This document shows, piece by piece, positions 8,595 through 16,646 of a stretch of 64,000 nt of DNA. Source of the stretch: Phycisphaerales bacterium (GTDB lineage Bacteria; Planctomycetota; Phycisphaerae; Sedimentisphaerales; UBA12454); contig PLMU01000013.1 in NCBI GenBank assembly GCA_003142595.1, positions 102,795 to 166,794 of the forward strand, in the 5' to 3' direction. The translations under genes and the position numbers were made by a program. Position 1 is the first letter of the stretch. Every line of letters begins with the position of its first letter. Under the pieces are notes generated by a model, which searched no databases, was not told the DNA's origin, and saw nothing but the letters and a program-made list of their open reading frames with translations.

Positions 8595-10796
8595 TCAGGC
8601 TACAATCAATTGTGTTTCATACAGACTTTTGTACAGGTTGCATTTTTTTACAAGTTCTTCGTGCGAACCCTGTGCAACAATCCGACCCTTATCCATTACG
8701 ACTATTACATCCGCATTGAGAATTGTGCTGAATCTGTGTGCGATAATAAAACAGGTTCTGTTGTGCATTATTTTCTCAATTGCCTTGTGAATTTTTGATT
8801 CGCTGTCGGCGTCGACCTGGCTTGTGGCCTCATCAAAAATCAAAATTGCAGGATTCTTCAGAATCGCCCTCGCTACGATAATTCTCTGTAACTGTCCGCC
8901 GCTCAGACCGCTGCCTTGTTCACCGATTACCGTATCATAGCCGTTCGGCAGAGGAACAATAAATTCATCCGCGAAAGCGTATTTTGCGGCCTGAATAATC
9001 TCATCTTTTGTAGCATTCAGTTTACCGTATGCGATATTTGCCGCGACAGTGTCATTAAATGTTACTACGTTCTGCGTTATCATACCAATCTGGTCTCTGA
9101 GGCTTTTTAAAGTAACATCTCGCACATCGTGTCCGTCAATAAGAACAGACCCGCCGTCAACGTCGTAAAATCTCGGAATCAGGTTCACCAAAGTTGTTTT
9201 CCCTGAGCCGTTAGGCCCGACAATCGCAACAGTCCTGCCTGCTTTTACCGTAAGATTAACGCTGTTTAATACGGTTACATCTCTGCCCGGATAGGCAAAA
9301 ACCACATTTCTGAATTCTATTTGATCTCTCAGCGATGCCATCTCTATTGCATCTGGTTTTTCAATTTCAAGCGGCTCATCCATAAGTGTAAATACTCTTT
9401 CGGCCGCCGCGTTTGCTTCCTGAATCTTGTTCCAGACATCGCTTGTTTTTCTCACCGCTTCTGCAGCAGCGCCGAGGAAAAACAAAATCACAAAAAATTC
9501 CGTAGCATCTAATCGGCCTTTGTTTATCCAGACGGTGCCGAATATTATCGCGACAGCGCCCGCCGCCATTCCAATGACTTCCAGCGCCGGCATTGTTGCC
9601 GCATCGACTCTCGAGCTTTGAAGCAGTTGTTTGAGTAATTTTTTATTTATAGCCTCAAAAGCGTTTGTTTCGCTTGTCTCCCGATTATAAACTTTCACAA
9701 CCTTCAAACCTGTCACTGTTTCCTGCAGTTTTGAAAGCATTTGCGCCCACGACAATAGCGTTTTCTTTGTGGCCCGCCGCATTTTATTTCCAAGGGAAAC
9801 TGTCAGCCATAGAGTGGCCGGCGCTCCGCCTAAAAATACTAAAGTCAATTGCCAGTTCAGCAGCATAGCGGAACCTAAAAAGAAAATCGCATTGAGAGGT
9901 TCACGTAGCGCCTTGCCAAGAAGAATTTTTATCCCGCTGCCCATAGCACCGCTGTCCCTGATAAGTCTGCTGACAGTATCGCTTGGCTGTTCATTTATAA
10001 AATATCTTATCGGCATCTTCATCACATGCTCAAAAGCGTCCCGCCGCAAATTATTCGTCGCCACCTGCACTACCTTTTGAGCTAAATAATCCTGGTAAAA
10101 CTTCGCGATGCAGCGAATCATGGTTAGTATTAATATCCCTACCATAATATAGCAGACCGCCATGGTCTTTTCTTCATTTGCCTTTTCCCTCGGAAGCAGG
10201 CTTAATGCTTTTTGTGTTTTTTCAAAAAACCATTTCCCCATATTCCACTGGATACGCTGAATACCTCCCCATTTCGCCGAATTCATAGATGCTTCGTTTA
10301 CTGTCGTTTCTACCTCGACTTGCCTGATTTCAAAATTTTCTTTGTTGGCTGATTGCAATTGGATTGTTATCCGGTCTTTTGTTGTAGTAGCCATTTCCTG
10401 TACCAGCCTGGCTGAAGAATGTTCCCCGCCCTGCTCTTTTATCAAAAAATCGCCCGCTCCGATAATTCTGTCATCCACTTTTAATCCTGCCGTCTTGGCC
10501 AGGCCGTCTTTTTTTACTTTGTTTATAAGCAGACTATGCACAAAGTCCTGCCCGTTTTTATTGGACAAATCTGCCATATCAGGAACATAAAAGTCCACGC
10601 CGTATCGCCAGTTGCACATCTTCCTGTCCACCCAGCCATGCAGTCCCTCTTCGCCCATCATAACTTTCAGCAATGGGATAACTGTCATAAAGCTCAATGA
10701 CAAAAGCAGCGAAACGACCAGCGCGCCGGTAACGACCGCAGCAATTCTGGGCCACTGAGGCCAGATATACTTAAATATTCGTCTGAATGCTTTCAC
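8595..10796 (-). CDS. MsbA-like ABC exporter with PDZ-like periplasmic insert
   Basis: 733 residues, GTG start with GGAG about ten bases upstream. It is a half-size exporter: TM1 about 17-45, remaining membrane segments about 210-450, and a nucleotide-binding domain with Walker A GPNGSGKT (527-534), Q575, signature LSGGQ (631-635), Walker B ILIFDE (651-656) and His687. Such proteins flip lipid-linked glycans or lipid A across the inner membrane. The odd part is the TM1-TM2 loop, about 155 residues (50-205) rather than a short one, containing VKKDGLAKTAGLKVDDRIIG (94-113), which reads like the carboxylate-loop and post-loop segment of a PDZ domain. Location at the end of the glycosyltransferase cluster supports a glycolipid export role. 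Confidence 0.9.
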   Translation of the reverse strand: MKAFRRIFKYIWPQWPRIAAVVTGALVVSLLLSLSFMTVIPLLKVMMGEEGLHGWVDRKMCNWRYGVDFYVPDMADLSNKNGQDFVHSLLINKVKKDGLAKTAGLKVDDRIIGAGDFLIKEQGGEHSSARLVQEMATTTKDRITIQLQSANKENFEIRQVEVETTVNEASMNSAKWGGIQRIQWNMGKWFFEKTQKALSLLPREKANEEKTMAVCYIMVGILILTMIRCIAKFYQDYLAQKVVQVATNNLRRDAFEHVMKMPIRYFINEQPSDTVSRLIRDSGAMGSGIKILLGKALREPLNAIFFLGSAMLLNWQLTLVFLGGAPATLWLTVSLGNKMRRATKKTLLSWAQMLSKLQETVTGLKVVKVYNRETSETNAFEAINKKLLKQLLQSSRVDAATMPALEVIGMAAGAVAIIFGTVWINKGRLDATEFFVILFFLGAAAEAVRKTSDVWNKIQEANAAAERVFTLMDEPLEIEKPDAIEMASLRDQIEFRNVVFAYPGRDVTVLNSVNLTVKAGRTVAIVGPNGSGKTTLVNLIPRFYDVDGGSVLIDGHDVRDVTLKSLRDQIGMITQNVVTFNDTVAANIAYGKLNATKDEIIQAAKYAFADEFIVPLPNGYDTVIGEQGSGLSGGQLQRIIVARAILKNPAILIFDEATSQVDADSESKIHKAIEKIMHNRTCFIIAHRFSTILNADVIVVMDKGRIVAQGSHEELVKKCNLYKSLYETQLIVA

Positions 10797-10877
10797 TTAT
10801 TTTTACTCCGGATATAAACAGCCTCATAAGATAACAGAACTATAACTTTCGGTCAAGAATTGATTTGCGCCCGGTAC

Positions 10878-10897
10878 AGACGCATGGCAATGCGTCT
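10878..10897. repeat. REP-like palindrome, solitary copy
   Basis: An 8-bp stem AGACGCAT/ATGCGTCT around GGCA, followed at once by an extra partial copy (GTGCGTCTCT). It is the same family as the palindromes around the transposase gene at 12963. It lies between the 192-residue membrane protein stop (10908) and the ABC exporter start (10796), in an otherwise gene-free gap. Confidence 0.75.
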
Positions 10898-10907
10898 CTG
10901 TGCGTCT

Positions 10908-11486
10908 CTATGAATGTAACTCGCCCCAATTAACAGCCTTTCTGTCAAGTTCGAGCACTTCGCAGTTGTTTATCAGCCATTTTTTGTCAGCCGTTTTCTC
11001 GAAATGAAAGCTCGCTTTAACAATCAGAAATGGCTTTCCCATCTTCGATATTTCGCTCTCTTCTGCAAATTTCACAACCATTTCAGCGGTAAACGTCGCC
11101 TTATTGCCTTCTATTACCATTTCATTGCTGAGAAATGTCACTCTATCCACCATTGCCCTCTGCATCATTGTCTGGCAATACGCGACTATATATTCTTTCG
11201 AAGTATTAAATGGGTCGCTGTAATCATCCGCGATTACTTCCCTGATTGGCTCAATTTTCTGATCTTCGAATGCCTTAATGCCTTTATTAATTGCCCCGCG
11301 TATCTTTTCATTATCGGTCTGAACAAAATACGCGACCGCAACGGACGCGAGAATAATTAAAAGAGGTATCAGGTTATATACGCGATGCTTTCTTTCAGGC
11401 CGAAATGCCCAATATATCCTCATTCCAATTGCAGTTATAATTGCTATCGCAATTCCCGTAAACGGATATTCAAAAACATTCCACAT
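10908..11486 (-). CDS. membrane-anchored NTF2/SnoaL-like protein of unknown function
   Basis: 192 residues. Two N-terminal membrane segments (about 7-27 and 41-58, the second being LIPLLIILASVAVAYFV) are followed by a soluble alpha+beta domain whose order (helix with INKGIKAFEDQKIEPIREVI, DDYSDPF, then strands KATFTAEMVVKFAEE and FLIVKASFHFEKTADKKWLI) resembles the NTF2/SnoaL cone fold. No catalytic residues of a known enzyme are visible, so it may be a ligand-binding or scaffold protein on the membrane face. It starts four bases after the DUF711 gene stop and is probably translated from the same message. I do not recognise a named family. Confidence 0.6.
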   Translation of the reverse strand: MWNVFEYPFTGIAIAIITAIGMRIYWAFRPERKHRVYNLIPLLIILASVAVAYFVQTDNEKIRGAINKGIKAFEDQKIEPIREVIADDYSDPFNTSKEYIVAYCQTMMQRAMVDRVTFLSNEMVIEGNKATFTAEMVVKFAEESEISKMGKPFLIVKASFHFEKTADKKWLINNCEVLELDRKAVNWGELHS

Positions 11487-11490
11487 ATCT

Positions 11491-12852
11491 TTAGTTCCTT
11501 AATGCCTGAACCTGCGCCGGTATTCTTCCTTTTCTATGAATGAAATCCGCCGACGCGATTTTCGATACCTTCATAATCGGCGCCGAGCCAAGCAATCCGC
11601 CGAAATGAACAATCTGCCCCGCCTTCTTCCCCGGCACCGGGATAACCCTCACACTGGTCGTCTTATTATTCACAACGCCGATTGCAAGCTCATCCGCGAT
11701 TATCGCGCTCAAAACATCCGCAGGCGTATCTCCGGGGACCGCAAACATGTCTAAGCCTACCGAGCAAACGCTCGTCAAAGCCTCAAGTTTATCAAGACTA
11801 AGCGCACCCGTCCGCACCGCCCGAATCATTCCCGCGTCTTCACTCACCGGAATAAACGTACCCGACAACCCGCCGACGTTTCCCGACGCCATCGCCCCGC
11901 CTTTTTTCACCGCGTCCATCAGCAGCGCAAGCGCAGCCGTCGAACCAGGCCTGCCCATCCGCGATACCCCCATCGCTTCTATTATCTCCGCTACCGAATC
12001 GCCCTTCTTCGGCGTCGATGCCAGCGAAATATCCACAATGCCAAATTCGACCTTCATCAGCTCCGCAATCTCTCTGCCGATAAGCTCGCCCGCCCTTGTG
12101 ATTTTGAAAACCGTCCGTTTTATAACCTCCGAAAGCGCCGTCAAATCGCATTTCGGATTGTTCGCGACAACATCCCTTACAACGCCCGGCCCCGATATTC
12201 CAATATTCAACGAAAAGTCCGGTTCGCCAATCCCGTGATGCGCACCTGCCATAAATGGATTGTCCTCCGGCACATTCGCGAACACCGCAAGTTTCGCGCA
12301 GCCGATTCCGTTTTTGCTCCACCTTGCAAGCTCTTTAATTATATGCCCGACCTTTTCAATCGCCGTCATATTCATTCCGGCCCTCGACGATGCGAGATTT
12401 AAAAATCCGCATAATCTTTGAGTCTGCGACAACGCCTGCGGAATTGAATCGATTAAAAGCTCATCCGCTTTTGTCATTCCTTTATGAACAAGCGCTCCGT
12501 ATCCGCCAATAAAATCTATTTTCGCAGCCCTTGCCGCCCTATCTAATGTTTTGGCAACTGAAACGGCAGTCGAAATCTTTCGCGGCAGCGATTCAATCAG
12601 CAGTGCCACCGGCGTTACGCTTATTCTCCTGTTTGTTATGGGAATGCCGTATTTCTGCTCTAACTGGTCGGCACATTGATTCAGATGTTTGCCCATTTCG
12701 GAAATGCGTTTGTATATTCGTTTATTGAATGCCGCGGTGTTCCTGTCGACGCAGTCTTTCAGATTGACTCCCAGCGTAACGGTCCTGATATCGAAATTCT
12801 GCTCGATAGTCATCCTTACCGTCTCAAAAACCTCTTCAACCGATATTCTCAT
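11491..12852 (-). CDS. DUF711 / PFL family protein (UPF0210)
   Basis: About 453 residues from the ATG at 12852 (MRISVEEVFETVRMTIEQ), the length usual for the family. An earlier start at 12996 would add 48 residues that cross a REP palindrome and have no family match, so it is rejected. Family segments are DIRTVTLGVNLKDC near the N-terminus, FIGGYGALVHKG, NIGISGPGVVRDVV, and the glycine-rich SGNVGGLSGTFIPVSEDAGM. Structures of this family show a pyruvate-formate-lyase-like barrel, but the biochemical role is not established to my knowledge. It is followed at four bases by the NTF2-like membrane gene. An ORF of 160 codons on the other strand within it is a shadow. Confidence 0.85.
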   Translation of the reverse strand: MRISVEEVFETVRMTIEQNFDIRTVTLGVNLKDCVDRNTAAFNKRIYKRISEMGKHLNQCADQLEQKYGIPITNRRISVTPVALLIESLPRKISTAVSVAKTLDRAARAAKIDFIGGYGALVHKGMTKADELLIDSIPQALSQTQRLCGFLNLASSRAGMNMTAIEKVGHIIKELARWSKNGIGCAKLAVFANVPEDNPFMAGAHHGIGEPDFSLNIGISGPGVVRDVVANNPKCDLTALSEVIKRTVFKITRAGELIGREIAELMKVEFGIVDISLASTPKKGDSVAEIIEAMGVSRMGRPGSTAALALLMDAVKKGGAMASGNVGGLSGTFIPVSEDAGMIRAVRTGALSLDKLEALTSVCSVGLDMFAVPGDTPADVLSAIIADELAIGVVNNKTTSVRVIPVPGKKAGQIVHFGGLLGSAPIMKVSKIASADFIHRKGRIPAQVQALRN

Positions 12853-12935
12853 AGGCCGTTCCTTAAATGTTTCATTTAATAGTCCTGCATCGTTGATTAT
12901 ATTGATTTGTACGTTTTTTGCGAATGTTTTATTGT

Positions 12936-12958
12936 AGAGACGCATGGCATGCGTCTCT
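12936..12958. repeat. REP palindrome, copy next to the transposase 3' end
   Basis: A near-perfect palindrome with a 10-bp stem AGAGACGCAT/ATGCGTCTCT around GGC. It sits four bases beyond the stop codon of the RAYT gene and 84 bases upstream of the DUF711 start, where it could also act as a weak terminator. Confidence 0.85.
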
Positions 12959-12962
12959 TCCT

Positions 12963-13529
12963 CTATGGATTGCGGTTTTGTTCGTCCGTTTGCCAATTCA
13001 TTGGATTATTGACGATATATTCTCTTATTCTTTGTAATGATTTTTCATCGCGTATAATATGGTCGTAAAACCGGTTTTGCCATATGGCGGCGCCGGGGGT
13101 ATGCCGGATTTCGTTTACACGTTTGGTCACGGCCGATTTAAAACCGCCAATAAACGATGAAACCGATTTTGGCATCCGATGTGGTTTATTATTATCCTGT
13201 AGAGACGCAAGGCCTTGCGTCTCTATCCCGTGGCCAGACGCATTGCCATGCGTCTCTACCAATTTTTCGATAATAACAATTCCGTGTATATGATTGGGCA
13301 TAATTACAAATTGATCGCAGGATAATTCTTTGCGCATAACAAATGAATCATTCCAACACTGTAAAACAATTTCGCCTATCGTCGACAATTGCATTTTCTC
13401 GCCGGCAATATTGCCAAATAAACATTCCCTATTTTTTGTACATATCGTTATATAATAATATCCATTCGAAGAATAATCCCAATTTTTTAATCGGGTTGTT
13501 TCAATACGATATTTATTCTCAAACAACAT
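12963..13529 (-). CDS. REP-associated tyrosine transposase (RAYT, Y1/HUH superfamily)
   Basis: 188 residues. The N-terminus has GYYYITICTKNRECLFG, the HUH metal motif is NHIHG (His80, His82) and the nucleophile is Tyr171 in REYIVNNP, the standard RAYT layout. RAYTs bind and nick the REP hairpins that flank them and are related to IS200/IS605 transposases, but are usually domesticated and single-copy. REP palindromes lie four bases past its stop and in a cluster upstream of its start, and two more are inside the gene (13201-13255), encoding about residues 92-110 (VETHGNASGHGIETQGLASL), which is the hypervariable segment of the family. The frame and catalytic residues are intact, so the gene is likely functional. 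Confidence 0.92.
   Translation of the reverse strand: MLFENKYRIETTRLKNWDYSSNGYYYITICTKNRECLFGNIAGEKMQLSTIGEIVLQCWNDSFVMRKELSCDQFVIMPNHIHGIVIIEKLVETHGNASGHGIETQGLASLQDNNKPHRMPKSVSSFIGGFKSAVTKRVNEIRHTPGAAIWQNRFYDHIIRDEKSLQRIREYIVNNPMNWQTDEQNRNP
13201..13255. repeat. pair of REP palindromes inside the RAYT coding sequence
   Basis: 13201-13224 is a 24-base palindrome (AGAGACGCAAGG and its complement); 13236-13255 is AGACGCATTGCCATGCGTCT, in the inverted sense relative to the copies at 12936 and 13705. Together they resemble a two-REP unit (BIME) and are read through in frame by the transposase gene. Confidence 0.85.
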
Positions 13530-13555
13530 TATAATTTTTCCTGATACATATCATT

Positions 13556-13727
13556 GTGGAGAGGCATGGCATGCGTCTCCATGCCTCTCTTTCATGACAA
13601 TACGTCTTTTGCCTCTTGCCGCCCTCTGGTTTAATATATCATTCATCCGCATGGCAATGCGTCTCTTGTCTCTTACACACGGCTCTCTGCCTTAATATCA
13701 TTGTAGAGACGTATGGCATACGTCTCT
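13556..13727. repeat. REP cluster upstream of the RAYT gene (three copies)
   Basis: Three copies lie between the start codons or ends of neighbouring genes. 13556-13590 is a compound hairpin with nested stems (GAGAGGCATGG pairing with CCATGCCTCTC, and an inner GGCATGGCATGC). 13649-13662 is a shorter CGCATGGCAATGCG stem. 13705-13727 is AGAGACGTATGGCATACGTCTCT, where both arms changed together (GCAT/ATGC to GTAT/ATAC), so the hairpin is preserved. Nothing protein-coding is visible in this 214-base gap. Confidence 0.85.
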
Positions 13728-13743
13728 ATTGCTCAATTGTTTA

Positions 13744-14658
13744 TTATTTATTCTTCCTGTAAGATTGCTTTATCAGTGATAAAATATATTCAAAATCATT
13801 ATCATTCAAAAGTTTTATTTCATAATCACCATTGCCCCAATGGCCAACACTTGAAACATCCCTGGCAATTTTTTTGGGGTCATCAAGTTCGCCCTTGCCG
13901 AGATTAAGCCACATTTTTATTGCGCCTCGTTGAATGAGAATATCAACTATATTGGTGCTTCCTACAAAAGCCATATATTTTTTCTTTGGTTTCAATTCAA
14001 CATTTTCAAAATTAAGCAGTGCTGTCTTTAATTTTTCATATAATTCTATGCACTCATCAGAACCTATCCGTATATGTTCTTCTTCTGTATAAACTTTGAT
14101 TTCTTTACTAACCTTTTGTATAGTTGTATTTTGCCGCGAAATTGTTTTCACACTTTCTTGCGCCCCGGCAGCAATAATTTGTGAGTAGCTAATTATATTA
14201 TTTTGGTACTTTTTGAATTCCCATAATTCAATAGGCAAATCGTTAAAATTTATTGCTTTTTTTTGAAACTTCGTAAAAAAAGGGCAAATGAAAATAACTT
14301 TTGATTGTGACCAATCTATATCTCCACGTTTCAAACTGTTTTTTTGTTTTTCATTATATTCAAGAATAAAATCAGCTTTGTTATTTAGCATCAATGAAAG
14401 ATACGCATATCCTTGGTCTATAACACTCATATTTTTCTTATTTTTGTATTCAATGATTACAAAGGCCTTAGAATTACTGTCATATGCCAATGTACCTATG
14501 CGTAAATTGTTTAAGTAAAATTCAGTCCGTATAAAATCAAGGGCAAAAATGGTTTTGAGATTTTTTTCAGTTAAACTCTGGATTTCATCTTCCCATTTAA
14601 AAGGACTTTCATTGATTTGATTCAATTCACTTCTCTTATTTAATGCAAATATCTTCAT
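13744..14658 (-). CDS. DUF5655 protein with N-terminal nuclease-like domain
   Basis: 304 residues. The C-terminal third, from YEKLKTALLNFENVELKPKK through KMWLNLGKGELDDPKKIARD and GHWGNGDYEIKL, matches the DUF5655 domain. The N-terminal half has GTLAYDSNSKAFVIIEYKNK, which resembles the Asp...Glu-x-Lys core of a PD-(D/E)xK nuclease (DUF91/NucS-like), followed by SVIDQGYAYLSLM, a typical helix after that motif. Proteins of this layout are often annotated as endonuclease-like, and some sit near restriction or defence genes, but no partner is adjacent here. It is AT-richer than its neighbours and sits next to a REP cluster, so acquisition by transfer is plausible. Function is inferred only from the fold-level motif. 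Confidence 0.65.
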   Translation of the reverse strand: MKIFALNKRSELNQINESPFKWEDEIQSLTEKNLKTIFALDFIRTEFYLNNLRIGTLAYDSNSKAFVIIEYKNKKNMSVIDQGYAYLSLMLNNKADFILEYNEKQKNSLKRGDIDWSQSKVIFICPFFTKFQKKAINFNDLPIELWEFKKYQNNIISYSQIIAAGAQESVKTISRQNTTIQKVSKEIKVYTEEEHIRIGSDECIELYEKLKTALLNFENVELKPKKKYMAFVGSTNIVDILIQRGAIKMWLNLGKGELDDPKKIARDVSSVGHWGNGDYEIKLLNDNDFEYILSLIKQSYRKNK

Positions 14659-14988
14659 AAATTCCTTTTTTGTTTTAGAATAATGTATTTTGCTCTTTGA
14701 TATTTAACTTTTAAGTTTCTTCTTCCGATGCCGTTCCTCAAAGTAGATTTATTTTACTCTCTCTTTTTTCAAACTCAATGGTTATTCTGCCATGCCATAG
14801 GTACCGATTTTATCCAAATACCAAAGTCTGTTTTGTGTCTTCGTGACTTGGTGGCTGCAGTAATTCCAGACATTATGGATTGCCCAATCTCGCGCCCAAA
14901 AACTATGATTTTCGCCATATTTTTCACTACTTTTGTATGAATTTCTTGAATTTTCCGTCACTTTTTGATGAAAAATTTCCATTTTCCG

Positions 14989-15010
14989 CCTGTCCTGAGC
15001 CTGTCGAAGG
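14989..15010. repeat. dispersed repeat CCTGTCCTGAGCCTGTCGAAGG
   Basis: Twenty-two bases related to 35803-35825 within cinA (complement CCTGCCCTGAGCGGAGTCGAAGG). From general experience this sequence family (translations such as PEPVEGKK, RQAQDRR, ALSGVEG) is a short interspersed repeat found in many unrelated bacterial genomes. Confidence 0.6.
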
Positions 15011-15557
15011 AAAAAAAAAGAATGTTTCGCGCAAGAACTTGCGCGCTTTGTTAAAAAAAAGATCACCTTTTGCCGAAGGGATTCCTATAACTCCTTATTT
15101 TTCAAAATAAAATAAAGAGTTATAGCAAAATAAAATTTTTTTTATAACCCGAAGATCGGAGTCGCAACGGAGACCCCCGCCCCAATGAAGTTCTCCGATT
15201 TAATTTTCTTTTCCGCAGAAAAGGAAATTGCGGGGGCTACTTTTATACCATCTGACCATTTTGCGTCGATTCTAGGATCAAAAACTCCCCGTTTTCGGGG
15301 GGGTTGCAGGATTTTAAAATTCCTATCTTGTTTACCAGCCGGAGGTTACCCCACCGTTTTTTTTGTTTGCAACGGCACTTCTCTTAGATTGCCGTAACAG
15401 CTTATTTCAAATAAGCTTATGCAGCTATCGCTGCATTATAATTTATCGTAGCCGTAGCGTTGGAGCCGTTGAAGCCGTAGCGGAAACCCCCGCAAGGGGG
15501 CAGACCCCTCAGGGGCAACTTTTCTCTAGATTTTCCTGCTGACTATTCATTAAGTTA

Positions 15558-15572
15558 TTGTTACACTAACAA
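15558..15572. promoter_or_regulatory. short inverted repeat upstream of the NifU-like gene
   Basis: TTGTTA-CAC-TAACAA, an exact 6-3-6 inverted repeat 31 bases before the start codon, between the hairpin-rich stretch and the AGGAG ribosome-binding site. It has the form of a small regulator operator, but no regulator is identified. Confidence 0.3.
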
Positions 15573-15602
15573 ATTCAATATCATTTTTTCAGGAGTTAAA
15601 TT

Positions 15603-15863
15603 ATGTGTGAAAATTGTGGATGCAATGCTGATAAGTCTATAAAAGACAAGGTGATAGAAGTAATTGACGGTATCAGGCCGATGCTGCAAAATGACGGCGG
15701 AGACATTGAATTGGTGGAAGTTACTGCTGACAATTCGGTTAAGGTTCGTCTTCAGGGCGCCTGCAAGGGCTGTCCCTCAGCGGCCATGACGCTTAAGATG
15801 GGCGTTGAAAGAATGTTAAAGCAGCGTGTGCCGGAAGTTAAGGAAGTTATCGCAGTTCCGTAA
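15603..15863 (+). CDS. NifU-like (Nfu) iron-sulfur cluster carrier
   Basis: 86 residues, AGGAG seven bases before the ATG. The single NifU C-terminal domain has the order VIEVIDGIRPMLQNDGGDIE, then VRLQGACKGCPSAAMTL with the cluster-binding CxxC, then MLKQRVPEVKEV. This small standalone Nfu protein receives a [4Fe-4S] cluster from the assembly machinery and passes it to apoproteins in the cytoplasm. The N-terminal CENCGC adds extra cysteines not normally needed for Nfu function, which could bind a second metal. No ISC or SUF genes adjoin it. It starts a plus-strand run with the glycosyltransferase 18 bases downstream. Confidence 0.92.
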   Translation: MCENCGCNADKSIKDKVIEVIDGIRPMLQNDGGDIELVEVTADNSVKVRLQGACKGCPSAAMTLKMGVERMLKQRVPEVKEVIAVP

Positions 15864-15880
15864 AGATGGAGTTATCTTAA

Positions 15881-16636
15881 GTGTCTTCGACAAGCAGCAA
15901 CAACTTAAAAACCATCATAGTAATGCCGGCCTATAACGCCGCATCTACATTAGAGGCGACAGTCCGAGATATCCCGGAGCAATTTCGAAGCGATATTATT
16001 CTCGTTGACGACTGCAGCAAGGACAACACGGTGGAAATGGCGACCCGGCTTGGACTTACGGTAATCAAACACGAAAAAAACGGCGGCTACGGCGCCAATC
16101 AAAAAACCTGTTATGACGCGGCGCTGGCAAAAGGCGCTGATATTATTGTTATGCTTCATCCCGATTATCAGTATGACGGCCGGCTGATTCCATATTTCAT
16201 AGGTTTTTTGCAGACAGGGGTTTGCGATTTTATGCTCGGCAGCAGGATTCGCACAAGGGCTGAAACGATACAATCCGGAATGCCAATTTACAAATATTTG
16301 AGCAACAGATTTTTGACTATTACAGAGAACTTCATATTGGGCCAGAACTTAGGCGATTTCCACAGCGGCTTTAGAGTTTATAAACGAAGCGTTTTAGAAA
16401 AAATTCCATTTCATAAAAATTCCGACGATTTTGTTTTTGATTCTCAGATGCTCGCCCAGGCGGCGTATTTCGGTTTTAAAATTGCCGACGCTCCGGTTCC
16501 GTGCCGATATTTCGACGAAGCTTCGAGCATTAATTTCTCACGGAGTACAAAATACGGCCTGCTCACACTTTATACGATGCTGCAGTTTATTCTTCAAAAA
16601 CTCAAATTAGCGAAATTCAGCATTTTCCAGGCTTAA
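15881..16636 (+). CDS. family 2 glycosyltransferase, DPM1-like
   Basis: 251 residues from a GTG preceded by GGAG. The motifs are those of polyprenyl-phosphate sugar transferases and other DPM1-like GT2 enzymes: [57 protein letters not shown] (DxD position) and [15 protein letters not shown]. There is no obvious C-terminal pair of membrane helices of the ArnC type, so it is probably a soluble or peripherally bound enzyme that charges a lipid carrier or extends a glycan. It lies between Nfu and an aldolase gene, outside the main polysaccharide locus, so its pathway is not given by context. Confidence 0.85.
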   Translation: MSSTSSNNLKTIIVMPAYNAASTLEATVRDIPEQFRSDIILVDDCSKDNTVEMATRLGLTVIKHEKNGGYGANQKTCYDAALAKGADIIVMLHPDYQYDGRLIPYFIGFLQTGVCDFMLGSRIRTRAETIQSGMPIYKYLSNRFLTITENFILGQNLGDFHSGFRVYKRSVLEKIPFHKNSDDFVFDSQMLAQAAYFGFKIADAPVPCRYFDEASSINFSRSTKYGLLTLYTMLQFILQKLKLAKFSIFQA

Positions 16637-16646
16637 CTTAAAAAAA

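Larger units (their letters stand above)
14659..15602. other. 944-base gene-free stretch rich in inverted repeats
   Basis: No convincing protein is encoded on either strand; the short open frames have no family motifs and one simply reads through a repeat. The stretch contains a copy of a dispersed repeat (14989-15010) and at least seven hairpin-forming segments: 15085-15125 (CTATAACTC and its complement), 15287-15300 (CCCCG-TTTT-CGGGG), 15309-15323, 15399-15417, 15419-15436, 15487-15500 (CCCCC-GCAA-GGGGG) and 15505-15515. AGCCGT recurs at 15450, 15464 and 15473. This density suggests a structured RNA or remnant of a mobile intron or insertion, but I do not recognise a named family. Confidence 0.5.

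Noticed and set aside
11840-12322. Minus-strand open frame of 160 codons inside the DUF711 gene
   Set aside because: It is in an alternative frame of a well-supported gene, with low-complexity Gly- and Arg-rich translation.
12853-12996. Upstream extension of the DUF711 gene
   Set aside because: It would cross a REP palindrome and add residues not seen in the family; ATG 12852 matches the usual N-terminus.
14782-15066. Minus-strand open frame of 94 codons
   Set aside because: It runs through the dispersed repeat at 14989 (read as RQAQDRR) and has no family resemblance elsewhere.
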